A DNA stretch of 64,000 nucleotides from Streptomyces mangrovi (GTDB lineage: Bacteria; Actinomycetota; Actinomycetes; Streptomycetales; Streptomycetaceae). The DNA lies in the NCBI RefSeq assembly GCF_900114215.1, contig NZ_FOSG01000017.1, forward strand, positions 62,001-126,000, given 5' to 3'. Position 1 is the first letter of the stretch. Each line of letters starts with the position of its first letter. This document shows positions 16,510 through 25,153 of the stretch, in pieces. The position numbers and the translations under genes are program-made. Under the pieces are notes generated by a model that did no database searches, was not told where the DNA came from, and saw only the letters and a list, made by a program, of their open reading frames with translations.

Positions 16510-18267
16510 TCATCGCGGCGCTGTCGTCACGACCTGCAGGACGAGGCGGCTCGGACGGGCGGCGCCATGGCGGATCGTGTATTCCGCCACGGTGGGCGCC
16601 TCCGTCGCCCCGGCCGGCTCGAAGACGTTGCGTCCGACGTCCCAGCGGGGTGACGAACTCGGTGCGATGTCGACCCGCACCCGGTGGCCCGGCAGGAACG
16701 TGTGCGCCGTCGACCAGAGGTCCACGACGAACTCCTGCTCCCGGTCCGGCTCGACCGGTCGCCGCTCGCCCAGGCCCGTGATCGGGTCGACCAGCCGCGC
16801 CGACCCCCGCTGCACACCGTCGGCGATGACGAGGCTGCTGCCGTCCGGGTGTTCGTCGCACAGCCGCACGACCACGTCCGCGTCCGTTCCCGTGGTCGCG
16901 AGATGGACGACGGCGCGGACCGCGCCCATCACCGTGAGTTCCTCGGCGAGCGGCACGGTGCGCCACGAGACCACGTCCTGCCGCGCCTCGATCGCCCTCT
17001 GGTCGGCAGGCCCGGCCTCGAACGGCGCGAAGAGGAGTACCGCACCGCCGCACGTCGGCACCGGGGATGCCGGATCGCTGGTCAGCCTCCGTTCGCCGCT
17101 CCCGGTCGGCTCGGCCGCGAGTGATCCCCCGGCGCTCAGGTACAGCTCGAGCGTCCGTGTGTCGCGCGGGGGGAACTCGTCCAGGTCGATCCACCGGTTC
17201 GAGCCCATCAGGAACACACGCACCGGCGGCGTGTCCGCCTCGCCCGCGCGCAGGACGGCGTCGAACCACCGCACGTGCCGCGCGGTGAGGTCTGCGCCGC
17301 CGCCGAGATCGTCGGCGGACGCGTCCGGCCCGAAATCCGCACCGGCTGTCCGGCCCGACATGTCGTCATGCGACCAGGGGCCGACCAGAAGGCGAGGCGC
17401 CGGACCACCGGCGTCCTTCGCGCGGCGCAGCAGACGCCGGTAGATCTCCAGCGTCGGCCCGAGGAAGACGTCGAACCACCCGCCTGTCAGGAAGACCGGG
17501 ATGTCGATCGCGCCGATCCGGTCGACGATCTTCCCGGCGCGGTGCCGCGCCGACCCCAGTGGCTCCCGCAACCGGTCCAGACCCCACACGACGATCGCCT
17601 CGGCGTCCGGGCCGGCATGCGCGGCGCCGGCCCGGAACGCCTCCCCGGATCCGATCGCACGCTCGGTCGCCTCCCACCGCCTGCGCTCGGCCTCCCGTTC
17701 GCGGGCGGAGCCGATGCGCGTGATCAGGTCCGGGGCGATCGCGTAGTGCGTCCACGCGAGGGTGCTGCCGATCTCCGGCACACCGCCGCGGAACCGGAAA
17801 CCGTCGAGCGCCGACATCGCCGGCGTCATGGCGGGAGCGATCGCCCGCAGAGCCGGAGCGCCTCCCAGAAGAGCGCTGAACTGGGTGTCCGAGGCGTAGG
17901 ACGCGCCCCACATCCCGACGGTGCCGGTGCATTCGGGAAGCGCCGCGAGCCAGGCCACGGCGTCGGCGCCGTCGGCCACCTCCTGCGCGCAGGGGTCGAA
18001 GACCCCTGCGGAGCCGAAGCGCCCCCGCACGTCCTGGAGCGCGACGAGGTATCCGGCGGCGACCAGGCGCCGGACGTCGAGTATCCCGTCGTGTTCGTCA
18101 CGGGTCGCGTCATAGGGGTGGCGGGTCAGCAGGGCCGGCCACGGCCCCCTCCCGTGCGGAAGCAGCAGGACGGTCCGAAGCCGCGTTCCATCGCGCAACG
18201 CACAGGTCGTCTCGCGGCGTTCGGCTATCGGGTCCGGCTCCTGACCGGGTCCGGTGCCGTCGCTCAT
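16510..18267 (-). CDS. CocE/NonD family hydrolase (X-Pro dipeptidyl-peptidase-like esterase)
   Basis: A 585-residue alpha/beta-hydrolase. The serine nucleophile lies in GMWGASYASDTQF (GxSY type). GGWFDVFLGPTLEIY and VGPWSHDDM carry the likely Asp and His triad regions. A C-terminal jelly-roll domain typical of the CocE/PepX_C group follows (FLPGHRVRVDIAPSSSPRW). No signal peptide is seen. The ATG at 18267 overlaps the GH51 stop (ATGA), so it is co-transcribed with arabinofuranosidase. Annotated members act on cocaine, glutaryl-cephalosporins or X-Pro peptides. In a hemicellulose operon a carbohydrate esterase role, such as removing acetyl or feruloyl groups from imported oligosaccharides, is a reasonable but untested inference. 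Confidence 0.8.
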   Translation of the reverse strand: MSDGTGPGQEPDPIAERRETTCALRDGTRLRTVLLLPHGRGPWPALLTRHPYDATRDEHDGILDVRRLVAAGYLVALQDVRGRFGSAGVFDPCAQEVADGADAVAWLAALPECTGTVGMWGASYASDTQFSALLGGAPALRAIAPAMTPAMSALDGFRFRGGVPEIGSTLAWTHYAIAPDLITRIGSAREREAERRRWEATERAIGSGEAFRAGAAHAGPDAEAIVVWGLDRLREPLGSARHRAGKIVDRIGAIDIPVFLTGGWFDVFLGPTLEIYRRLLRRAKDAGGPAPRLLVGPWSHDDMSGRTAGADFGPDASADDLGGGADLTARHVRWFDAVLRAGEADTPPVRVFLMGSNRWIDLDEFPPRDTRTLELYLSAGGSLAAEPTGSGERRLTSDPASPVPTCGGAVLLFAPFEAGPADQRAIEARQDVVSWRTVPLAEELTVMGAVRAVVHLATTGTDADVVVRLCDEHPDGSSLVIADGVQRGSARLVDPITGLGERRPVEPDREQEFVVDLWSTAHTFLPGHRVRVDIAPSSSPRWDVGRNVFEPAGATEAPTVAEYTIRHGAARPSRLVLQVVTTAPR

Positions 18268-19763
18268 CGCAGGGCGACCGCCGTCCACGACACCGGCGGC
18301 AGCTCGATGGTGAGCAGGCCGTCGGCGAGTGCCGCGCTCGGGTTCACGGCCGGGGTCACCCGGCGCTGCTCGGCGAGCGTGTTCTTCGCGTACACATCGG
18401 AGTCGGCGAGCGTGACCGCCTCGGCGACGCGCGAGGAGCCGAGGCCGCGTACATCGATCGTGACCTGCGCGGCCTCGGCCAGGTCGCGGTTGACGAGGAA
18501 GACCGCGGCCCGGTCCTCGTCCACGGTCGCGACGGCGTCGATGACGGACGCCTCGCCGTGGCGCGCGGTTTCGTACGTCGGCGCCTCGATCACGGGCCGG
18601 ATCACCTCGCCGGAAGCGAGCCGGCTCGTGATCGAGAACGGGTGGAAGGTCGTCTGCCGCCAGGCCGGGCCGCCGGGCTCGGTCATGATCGGAGCGATCA
18701 CGTTGACGAGCTGCGCGAGCGAGGCCGAGGTGACGCGGTCGCTGCGTTTGAGGAGCGTCATCAGCAGGTTGCCGACGACGACGGCGTCCGCCACCGTGTA
18801 CTTGTCCTCGAGCTGCCGGGGGGCGTGGCGCCACTCGTCACCGACCTCCTCGGACTCCTGGTGCTCCTTGAGATACCAGACGTTCCACTCGTCGAAGGAG
18901 ACGTTGATCTTCTTGCCCGAGCGTTTCTTGTGCCCCACGTGGTCGGCGGTGGCGACGACGGTGTCGATGAAGTAGTCCATGTCGATGGCCGAGGCGAGGA
19001 AGGAGCCGAGGTCGCCGTCGTGTTCCTGGTAGTACGCGTGGCACGAGACGTAGTCGACGTGGTCGTAGGCGTGCTCGAGCACCGTGCGCTCCCAGTCGCC
19101 GAAGGTCGGCATGCCGGACCCGGAGGAGCCGCAGACCACGAGTTCGAGGTCCTTGTCGGCCGTCTTCATCGCGGCGGCGGTGCGGGCGGCGATCTTGCCG
19201 TAGTCGTCCGCCGTCATGAACCCGGTCTGCCAGGGCCCGTCCATCTCGTTGCCCAGGCACCACATGCGTACGTTGTGCGGCTCCGGTGTGCCGTTGGCGA
19301 TGCGCAGGTCCGACCACGCCGTACCGGACGGGTGGTTGGCGTACTCGAGCAGGTCCAGGGCGGGCAGGATGCCTCGTGTGGCGACGTTGACCGCCAGCAT
19401 CAGCTCGGAGCCGGTTAGCTTGAGCCATCTGGCGAACTCGTCGAGGCCGATCTGGTTCGATTCGAGCGAGTGCCAGGCGAGGTCGCGGCGCACCGGGCGC
19501 TTCTCGCGCGGGCCGACCGAGTCCTCCCAGCGGAACCCGGAGACGAAGTTGCCGCCCGGGTAGCGGACGGTCGTGCAGCCGAGTTCTCTGACGAGTTCGA
19601 CGACGTCCATGCGGAACCCTTCGTCGTTCGCGCTCGGGTGTTCCGGCTCGTAGAGCCCGGTGTACACGCAGCGGCCGAGGTGCTCGACGAACGAGCCGAA
19701 GGTGCGGCGTCGGACGGGGGCGATGACGGCCTGTCGGTCGAGCTCGATGCGGGCGCGGGGCAA
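18264..19763 (-). CDS. GH51 alpha-L-arabinofuranosidase
   Basis: A 499-residue cytoplasmic GH51 enzyme that would release terminal arabinofuranose from arabino(xylo)-oligosaccharides. FGSFVEHLGRCVYTGLYEPEH, RYPGGNFVSGF, CLGNEMDGPW (acid/base Glu) and SFDEWNVWY (nucleophile Glu) are all intact, and length is standard. The start is TTG at 19763 with GGAAAGGA upstream, and translation in this frame begins directly with the conserved N-terminus. It lies 136 bp after the second permease gene and is coupled to the CocE-type hydrolase. This order (transporter, then intracellular hydrolases) fits uptake of substituted xylo-oligosaccharides followed by debranching. Confidence 0.93.
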   Translation of the reverse strand: MPRARIELDRQAVIAPVRRRTFGSFVEHLGRCVYTGLYEPEHPSANDEGFRMDVVELVRELGCTTVRYPGGNFVSGFRWEDSVGPREKRPVRRDLAWHSLESNQIGLDEFARWLKLTGSELMLAVNVATRGILPALDLLEYANHPSGTAWSDLRIANGTPEPHNVRMWCLGNEMDGPWQTGFMTADDYGKIAARTAAAMKTADKDLELVVCGSSGSGMPTFGDWERTVLEHAYDHVDYVSCHAYYQEHDGDLGSFLASAIDMDYFIDTVVATADHVGHKKRSGKKINVSFDEWNVWYLKEHQESEEVGDEWRHAPRQLEDKYTVADAVVVGNLLMTLLKRSDRVTSASLAQLVNVIAPIMTEPGGPAWRQTTFHPFSITSRLASGEVIRPVIEAPTYETARHGEASVIDAVATVDEDRAAVFLVNRDLAEAAQVTIDVRGLGSSRVAEAVTLADSDVYAKNTLAEQRRVTPAVNPSAALADGLLTIELPPVSWTAVALR

Positions 19764-19899
19764 TTCGGCGGTCCTTTCCGGGGGATGGCACGGGGTGGGT
19801 CGTGGGCTGAGCGATGCCGTCGGTCAGCGGCCCGCCCCCGCCGCGGACACGGCAGGGGCAGGCACGGGACGCTCCGGCTCAAAGACGCCGGTGCCGGTT

Positions 19900-20802
19900 T
19901 CAGCCCTTCACGGCGCCGGTGAGACCGCCGACGATCCGCTTCTCGAAGACCGAGAAGAAGACCAGTGCGGGCAGCATGGCGAGTGAGGTGAACGCGAGGA
20001 CCTTCGCGGTGTCCGTGGAGTACTGCGAGGAGAACACCTGGACTCCGAGCGGCAGGGTGTAGTTCGCCTGCGAGTTGAGGATGTACAGGGGCAGGATGTA
20101 GTTGTTCCAGCTGCCGACGAACCCGAGGATGCCGACGGTGACCACGCCGGGCAGCGACAGCGGAACCACCATGCGGAAGAAGAATCCGAGCCGGCTCATA
20201 CCGTCGATCGCGGCGGCCTCCTCGATCTCGTTCGGAATGGCTCGCAGGAACGGCACCAGGATGATGACGGTCACCGGCAGGCCGAAGGCGATCTGCGGGA
20301 TGATCACGCCGAGCAGGTTGTCGACGAGGCCGAGGTCCTTGATGACGAGGTACAGCGGGGTGATCGCGACGACCATCGGGAACATCAGGCCCGCGGCGAA
20401 CAGGGAGTACATCGCGCCCTTGAACCTGAAGTCGTAGCGTGCGATCACGAAGCTCACCATCAGGCCGAGGACGACGATACCGACGGTGCTCGCGACCGCG
20501 ACGACGAGGGAGTTGGCGAACTCGCCCCAGAACATCGTCGACTTCAGGACATCGAGGTAGTTGCCGACCACCCAGGGACTGGGCAGGGCGGCCGGTTCCG
20601 TGGTGATCTGCGAGTTGGTACGGAATCCGCCGAGCACGATGAAGAGCACCGGTGCGACGCAGACGCCGACGAAGAGCAGCGCGACGAAGTAGGTGATGGG
20701 GCTCCCCCACTTCTGCGGCCTGTCACGGTTGCCGCGGCGGCCGGCGGACGGCTTCGGTTCCGTCGTGGAGGACATCCGGGAGGTGGCGGTCGTCGCACTC
20801 AT
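19900..20802 (-). CDS. Carbohydrate ABC transporter permease (MalG type)
   Basis: A 300-residue integral membrane permease with about six hydrophobic segments. The EAA loop, EEAAAIDGMSRLGFFFRMVV, contacts the ATPase. A cytosolic tail of about 30 residues precedes the first membrane helix. The ATG at 20802 shares a base with the stop of the other permease gene (TGATG). It is a CUT1-family importer component. No ATPase gene is present in the cluster, which is normal in Streptomyces, where the shared MsiK ATPase energises many sugar importers. It is the membrane partner of the lipoprotein at 21835-23118. Confidence 0.92.
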   Translation of the reverse strand: MSATTATSRMSSTTEPKPSAGRRGNRDRPQKWGSPITYFVALLFVGVCVAPVLFIVLGGFRTNSQITTEPAALPSPWVVGNYLDVLKSTMFWGEFANSLVVAVASTVGIVVLGLMVSFVIARYDFRFKGAMYSLFAAGLMFPMVVAITPLYLVIKDLGLVDNLLGVIIPQIAFGLPVTVIILVPFLRAIPNEIEEAAAIDGMSRLGFFFRMVVPLSLPGVVTVGILGFVGSWNNYILPLYILNSQANYTLPLGVQVFSSQYSTDTAKVLAFTSLAMLPALVFFSVFEKRIVGGLTGAVKG

Positions 20803-21824
20803 CACACGGTCCCTTCGGTGACGGCGCCCTTGAGGTCGCGGCGCAGGACGAAGCGCTGGTAGAGCAGCGCGACGCCGAGCGAGATCAGGAACATCACGAC
20901 CGCGACGGCGCTGCCGTAGCCGTAGTTGCCCGCGTTGCGGCCCTGGGCGAGCATGTAGATCGCCATGGTCGAGGTGCCCGCGGTGCCCGAGACGTACTGA
21001 CCCCAGATGATGTAGACGAGGTCGAACAACTGCAGCGAGCCGATGATCGACAGGAACGCCCAGATACGGATCGTCGGTCCCAGCAGCGGCAGTGTGATGC
21101 GGCGCTGGATCTGCCAGTAGGAGGCGCCGTCGATCTGCGCGGCCTCGAAGAGTTCGTCGGGGATCGACTGCAGGCCGGCGAGCATCAGGATCACCGCGAA
21201 GCCGATGTACTTCCACGTGATGATGACCATCAGCGTCCAGATGGCCAGGTCCGGGTCGGCGATCCAGTCGGTCTCCAGGGAGCCCAGGCCGATGCTGCGC
21301 AGCAGGTCGTTGACGGCTCCGTTGCTCTGGAGCATCAGACTCCAGCCGGTGCCGACGATGACCTCGGAGATGATGTAGGGCACGAAGATCAGGACGCGGA
21401 TGGTCGAGCGGCCGCGGATCCTCTGGTTGAGCAGCAGTGCGAGGACGATCGCCAGCGGGCCCTGGATGACCAGTGAGAGCACCAGGATCAGGCCGTTGTG
21501 CCACAGGACGTCGTGGAAGGCGGGGTCGGTGAGGATCAGCTTGTAGTTGTTCAGGCCGACCCAGTCGGTGGGGTCCCCGTAGCCCTTCCACCGGTAGAAG
21601 CCGTAGTACGCGGCGAGCGCGACCGGGAAGATCACGAACGCCAGGAACGTGATGATCGCCGGTGCGGACAGGACCGCGATCTCCAGTCGCATCCTGGCAC
21701 GGCCCCGGCGGTGCGCAGCCGCTCGCGGCGGAGCCGGGGGCGCGGACACGGCCGCGTCCCCGGCTCGGGGCGTGCCCTGCGACTGGCGGCCGTCGGCCGT
21801 GTCAGTGCCCAGGGTGTCGCTCAT
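20802..21824 (-). CDS. Carbohydrate ABC transporter permease (MalF type)
   Basis: A 340-residue membrane permease. A disordered, positively charged N-terminal tail of about 48 residues is followed by hydrophobic segments starting at LSAPAIITFLAFVIFPVALA. The EAA motif is ELFEAAQIDGASYWQIQRRI. The gene starts ten bases after the binding-protein stop and overlaps the next permease by one base, so the three transport genes form one operon. It pairs with the MalG-type subunit to form the channel for oligosaccharides delivered by the lipoprotein. Confidence 0.92.
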   Translation of the reverse strand: MSDTLGTDTADGRQSQGTPRAGDAAVSAPPAPPRAAAHRRGRARMRLEIAVLSAPAIITFLAFVIFPVALAAYYGFYRWKGYGDPTDWVGLNNYKLILTDPAFHDVLWHNGLILVLSLVIQGPLAIVLALLLNQRIRGRSTIRVLIFVPYIISEVIVGTGWSLMLQSNGAVNDLLRSIGLGSLETDWIADPDLAIWTLMVIITWKYIGFAVILMLAGLQSIPDELFEAAQIDGASYWQIQRRITLPLLGPTIRIWAFLSIIGSLQLFDLVYIIWGQYVSGTAGTSTMAIYMLAQGRNAGNYGYGSAVAVVMFLISLGVALLYQRFVLRRDLKGAVTEGTV

Positions 21825-21834
21825 GTCTGCTTAC

Positions 21835-23118
21835 TCAGCCCTTCTCGGCGGCGGCTTTGACGTCCTTGACGATGTCGGCGGCGGAGCCCTCGCCGGCCAT
21901 CAGGTTCACGACGGCGATGTTCATGGCGTTGCCGACGTTCTGGCCGTAGACGGTGTCGAGGAACTGCATCGAGTAGGCGGCCTTGTTGAAGGCCTGCAGC
22001 GCCGAGATGTTGTAGGGCTCGGTGACGACCCCCTGGGCATCCTTGTTCACCGGGATCGTGTCGAAGGCCTCGGCATAGGCCTCCTGCTGGTCCTTGGTCA
22101 CGACGAACCGGAGGAAGTCGAGGGCTTCCTCGGGGGCGTTCTTGGACAGCGAGTACCCGCCGGCGCCGCCCATGATGGCGGTCGGGTCGCCCTGGCCGCC
22201 GGGCACGGCGGGGAAGGGGAACCAGCCCAGATCGGGGAGGGGCTTCTTGTCCGGGGTCAGGTCGGCGATCACACCGGGGTTCCAGTTGCCCATGAGTTCC
22301 ATGGCCGCCTTGTGGTTGGCGAGCATGCCCGCCGACGAACCGGCGCCCTGCTGCGACGAGGCGGTCAGGAAGCCCTTCTGGAAGGGGTCGGCCTCCAGGA
22401 GCGACTCCAGGTCCTCGCCGGCCTTGGTCCAGCACGGGTCGTCGAATGCGAGCGACTTGGCGGCCTCCTGCATGGCCTCCTGGCTGCACTCGCGCAGGGC
22501 GAAGTTGTAGTACCAGTGCGCGGCCGGCCAGGCGTCCTTGGCGCCGACCGCGATCGGCGCGACGTCGATCGCCTTCAGCTTCGCGACGGCGTCCTTGAGT
22601 TCGTCCATCGTCGTCGGCGGCGAGGTGATGCCGGCCTTCTTGAACAGGTCCTTGCTGTAGTAGATGCCCTCGGGCTGCGTGTCGAGCGGCATCGCGTAGA
22701 CCTTGCCGTCGATCGAGACGCCCTCGAGAGCCGCGTCGCCCACGTTGGCCCTGTCGGTGTCGGTCAGGTCCAGCGCCTGGATCTGGCCGGCGTCGACCAT
22801 GGCCTGCATCTTGCCGCCGCCGCGCTGCAGGAAGATGTCGGGCGCGGAGTTGGAGTTGAGCGCGTTCTGCAGCTTGCCGTCGAGGTCCTCGTTCTGGACC
22901 GACTGGATCTTGATCGTGACGTCCGGGTGCAGCGAGTGGTACTCCTTCGCGGCGCTCTTCCAGTACTCCGCGCCGCGCCCTTCCATCGCGTTCGTCCAGA
23001 GGGTCACCATGCCCTGGCCATCGGACGAACCGTCGCTGCCGCCGGCGCAGCCGGTGGCGGCGAGTGCGATGCCCAAGCCGATCGCGGCAGCCGTCATGCT
23101 GCGGGTTTTCCTCATCAC
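21835..23118 (-). CDS. Sugar ABC transporter substrate-binding lipoprotein
   Basis: A 427-residue extracellular solute-binding lipoprotein (CUT1 family). The signal peptide ends in the lipobox LAATGC, so the mature protein is lipid-anchored and faces outward. VTLWTNAMEGRGAEYW and the GGAGGYSLSKNAPEEALDFL segment match oligosaccharide-binding proteins. The first codon is GTG at 23118, seven bases after GGGAG; the adjacent ATG at 23115 is an alternative. It is the first gene of the importer operon and is divergent from GH39, with two operator-like repeats between them. Substrate is inferred from context as xylo- or arabinoxylo-oligosaccharides. Confidence 0.92.
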   Translation of the reverse strand: MMRKTRSMTAAAIGLGIALAATGCAGGSDGSSDGQGMVTLWTNAMEGRGAEYWKSAAKEYHSLHPDVTIKIQSVQNEDLDGKLQNALNSNSAPDIFLQRGGGKMQAMVDAGQIQALDLTDTDRANVGDAALEGVSIDGKVYAMPLDTQPEGIYYSKDLFKKAGITSPPTTMDELKDAVAKLKAIDVAPIAVGAKDAWPAAHWYYNFALRECSQEAMQEAAKSLAFDDPCWTKAGEDLESLLEADPFQKGFLTASSQQGAGSSAGMLANHKAAMELMGNWNPGVIADLTPDKKPLPDLGWFPFPAVPGGQGDPTAIMGGAGGYSLSKNAPEEALDFLRFVVTKDQQEAYAEAFDTIPVNKDAQGVVTEPYNISALQAFNKAAYSMQFLDTVYGQNVGNAMNIAVVNLMAGEGSAADIVKDVKAAAEKG

Positions 23119-23160
23119 CGTGGAACTCCCTGATCTGTCGTCAGTGATCCAACTACTGTC

Positions 23161-23175
23161 AATTTGCGCAAACTA
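23161..23175 (+). promoter_or_regulatory. LacI-type operator A (AATTTGCGCAAACTA)
   Basis: Contains the 10-bp palindrome TTTGCGCAAA, about 43 bp upstream of the binding-protein start. A near copy occurs in opposite orientation 62 bp away (13 of 15 identical). It is a likely binding site for the cluster LacI regulator, placed where it could block importer transcription. Confidence 0.7.
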
Positions 23176-23236
23176 ATAGGCCGTCCGCGAAGCGGGAGCT
23201 AAGGTGTACAGTCAGAAACAAGCGAGAAGCAACCAA

Positions 23237-23251
23237 TAGTTTTCGCAAGTT
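23237..23251 (-). promoter_or_regulatory. LacI-type operator B (AACTTGCGAAAACTA, minus strand)
   Basis: Near copy of operator A in inverted orientation, on the GH39 side of the divergent region. Two sites facing opposite genes suggest joint repression of importer and GH39, possibly with looping. The rest of 23119-23468 is non-coding; from about 23395 to 23450 it carries low-complexity CACCCCGCACCGCA-like repeats. Confidence 0.65.
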
Positions 23252-23468
23252 GCCCAATCGTTACCGACGCAGCCACCGTCGTGGGCGGTCACGAACGGGC
23301 GGGGTGACGATCGGGGACGGACTCGGTCGCACCCGGCCGGGCCCCGGCTTCCGGGCCTCGACCTGGAAGGTCGGCTTTCATCCCGAACACCTCCGGCGAG
23401 CCCCACCCCGCACCGCATCGCACCACCCACCCCGCACCGCACCGCATCGCAGCAAAGGAACCCCCACC

Positions 23469-25016
23469 ATGCGGATCGCTGTTCCCCGGCAGCCGACAGC
23501 CCGGCTCTCCGGCGCCTGGCGCCACTGCGTCGGCACAGGCCGGCTCGACCTCGCGCTGCGGCGCGACTATCAGGACTCCCTCGGCCTCGTCCAGCGGGAG
23601 ATCGGTTTCCGGTACATCCGGGGACACGGCCTGCTCAGCGACGGGATGGGCGTCCACCGCCCCTACGACTGGGCCGGCGAGCGGCACGTGCGCCACGCCT
23701 TCATGTACGTCGACCAGGTGGTGGACGCCTACCTGGGAATGGGTATCGCGCCCTTCCTCGAGCTCGGCTTCATGCCGTCCGGGCTCGCCTCCGGCGACGA
23801 CACCGTGTTCTGGTGGAAGGGCAACATCACTCCGCCCCGCGACGAGAAGGAGTGGGCGGACCTCGTCCGCGCCGTCATCGGGCACCTGGTCGACCGCTAC
23901 GGCATCGACCAGGTGCGCCGATGGCCGATCGAGGTGTGGAACGAGCCCAACCTGGCGGCGTTCTGGTCCGCGGACCAGAACGCCTACCACCGCCTCTACG
24001 AGGTGACCTCACTGGCCGTCAAGGAGGTCGACGCCGGACTCCAGGTGGGCGGCCCCTCGCTGGCGCCGGGTTACGAGGACGAGTGGATCCAGCGCTTCGC
24101 CGAGTTCGTCGAGGCCCGCGACCTGCCGATCGACTTCGTGAGCCGCCACGCCTACACCTCCGGCCCCGTCCAGCCCGTGCCGTTCGGCGCCCACCAGACG
24201 CTCATGCCGGCGTCGGCGCTGCTGGAGCAGTTCGGCGCCCCGCGGCGGCAGCTGGCGGGCACCGAACTCGCCGGTCTGCCGGTCCACATCACCGAGTTCA
24301 ACTCCTCGTACCGGCCGGACAACCCGGTCCACGACACCGCGTTCCACGCGGCGTACCTCGCGCCGGTTCTGGTGAACGGGGGCGACATCGCCGACTCCTT
24401 CTCGTACTGGACGTTCAGCGACGTGTTCGAGGAGGTGGGCATCCCCACCGCGCCGTTCCACGGCGGCTTCGGGCTGCTGACACACCGGCAGATCAGAAAA
24501 CCCACCTACCACCTGTACACGTTCATGGCCGAGATGGGCGAGCAGATCCTCGCCCGGGGCGAGGACCATCTGGTGACCCGGCACGGCGACGGGCGCGTCA
24601 CCCTACTGGCCTGGGCGCCGGCCGATCCGGCCGGCGGCGAGCCCGCCGACGGCCACACGCTCCGGCTGTCTCTGCCCGTCGGCGCCCCGGAGGCGCGGGG
24701 ATCCGCCTTCGCACGCCGCCGCTCCGTGAGCGAGGACGCCGGCAACCCCTGGGCCGCCTGGTGCGAGATGGGGCGGCCGCTCGCACCCGGCGACCGCCAA
24801 CTCGACGCCCTCCACGAGGCCGCCGAGCCCGCTCGCTCGCACCGGAGCGTGCCCGTCGCCGGCGGGCGCGCCGATGTGGACCTCGTCCTGGGCCGCAACG
24901 AGGTGACGCTGCTGGATCTCACCCCGGTCGTCGACGAGACGCCGGAGTGGTGGAGCGACAACCGGCTGTTCGGCCTCGGCACCGATGACATCGACGCCTC
25001 CGCGGACCGGTCGTAA
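23469..25016 (+). CDS. GH39 family beta-xylosidase
   Basis: A 515-residue cytoplasmic glycoside hydrolase. RRDYQDSLGLVQREIGFRYI is a typical GH39 N-terminal strand/helix segment. The acid/base glutamate is in EVWNEPNLAAFW, and the nucleophile glutamate is in HITEFNSSY, the canonical clan GH-A pair for GH39. It would release xylose from the non-reducing end of xylo-oligosaccharides. ATG at 23469 follows AAAGGAA. It is transcribed divergently from the sugar importer, with the paired operators in between. Together with GH43 and GH51 it makes an intracellular set able to dismantle arabinoxylo-oligosaccharides completely. Confidence 0.92.
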   Translation: MRIAVPRQPTARLSGAWRHCVGTGRLDLALRRDYQDSLGLVQREIGFRYIRGHGLLSDGMGVHRPYDWAGERHVRHAFMYVDQVVDAYLGMGIAPFLELGFMPSGLASGDDTVFWWKGNITPPRDEKEWADLVRAVIGHLVDRYGIDQVRRWPIEVWNEPNLAAFWSADQNAYHRLYEVTSLAVKEVDAGLQVGGPSLAPGYEDEWIQRFAEFVEARDLPIDFVSRHAYTSGPVQPVPFGAHQTLMPASALLEQFGAPRRQLAGTELAGLPVHITEFNSSYRPDNPVHDTAFHAAYLAPVLVNGGDIADSFSYWTFSDVFEEVGIPTAPFHGGFGLLTHRQIRKPTYHLYTFMAEMGEQILARGEDHLVTRHGDGRVTLLAWAPADPAGGEPADGHTLRLSLPVGAPEARGSAFARRRSVSEDAGNPWAAWCEMGRPLAPGDRQLDALHEAAEPARSHRSVPVAGGRADVDLVLGRNEVTLLDLTPVVDETPEWWSDNRLFGLGTDDIDASADRS

Positions 25017-25045
25017 GTGCCCCGCCGCCCACGGCGGTGGGGCAC
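25017..25045 (+). terminator. Hairpin terminator immediately after GH39
   Basis: GTGCCCCGCCGCC pairs with GGCGGTGGGGCAC around a three-base loop (13 pairs, one G-T wobble), starting one base after the GH39 stop. There is no T-run, as is common in streptomycetes. Confidence 0.75.
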
Positions 25046-25054
25046 GCCCATCCG

Positions 25055-25121
25055 GGCGGAGCCGGTTTTCGGTCCTGGCCCATCGTTTTCCAGACAGGGC
25101 AGGATCCGGACCGGCTCCGCC
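25055..25121. terminator. Second dyad between convergent genes, probably bidirectional termination
   Basis: GGCGGAGCCGGT (25055-25066) and its exact complement ACCGGCTCCGCC (25110-25121) enclose a 43-base loop that itself has partial complementarity. It separates convergent GH39 and the injection-system gene that ends at 25154. Confidence 0.45.
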
Positions 25122-25153
25122 GGGCCGCCGGTGGATAGTCTTGTGAAGGGTGT

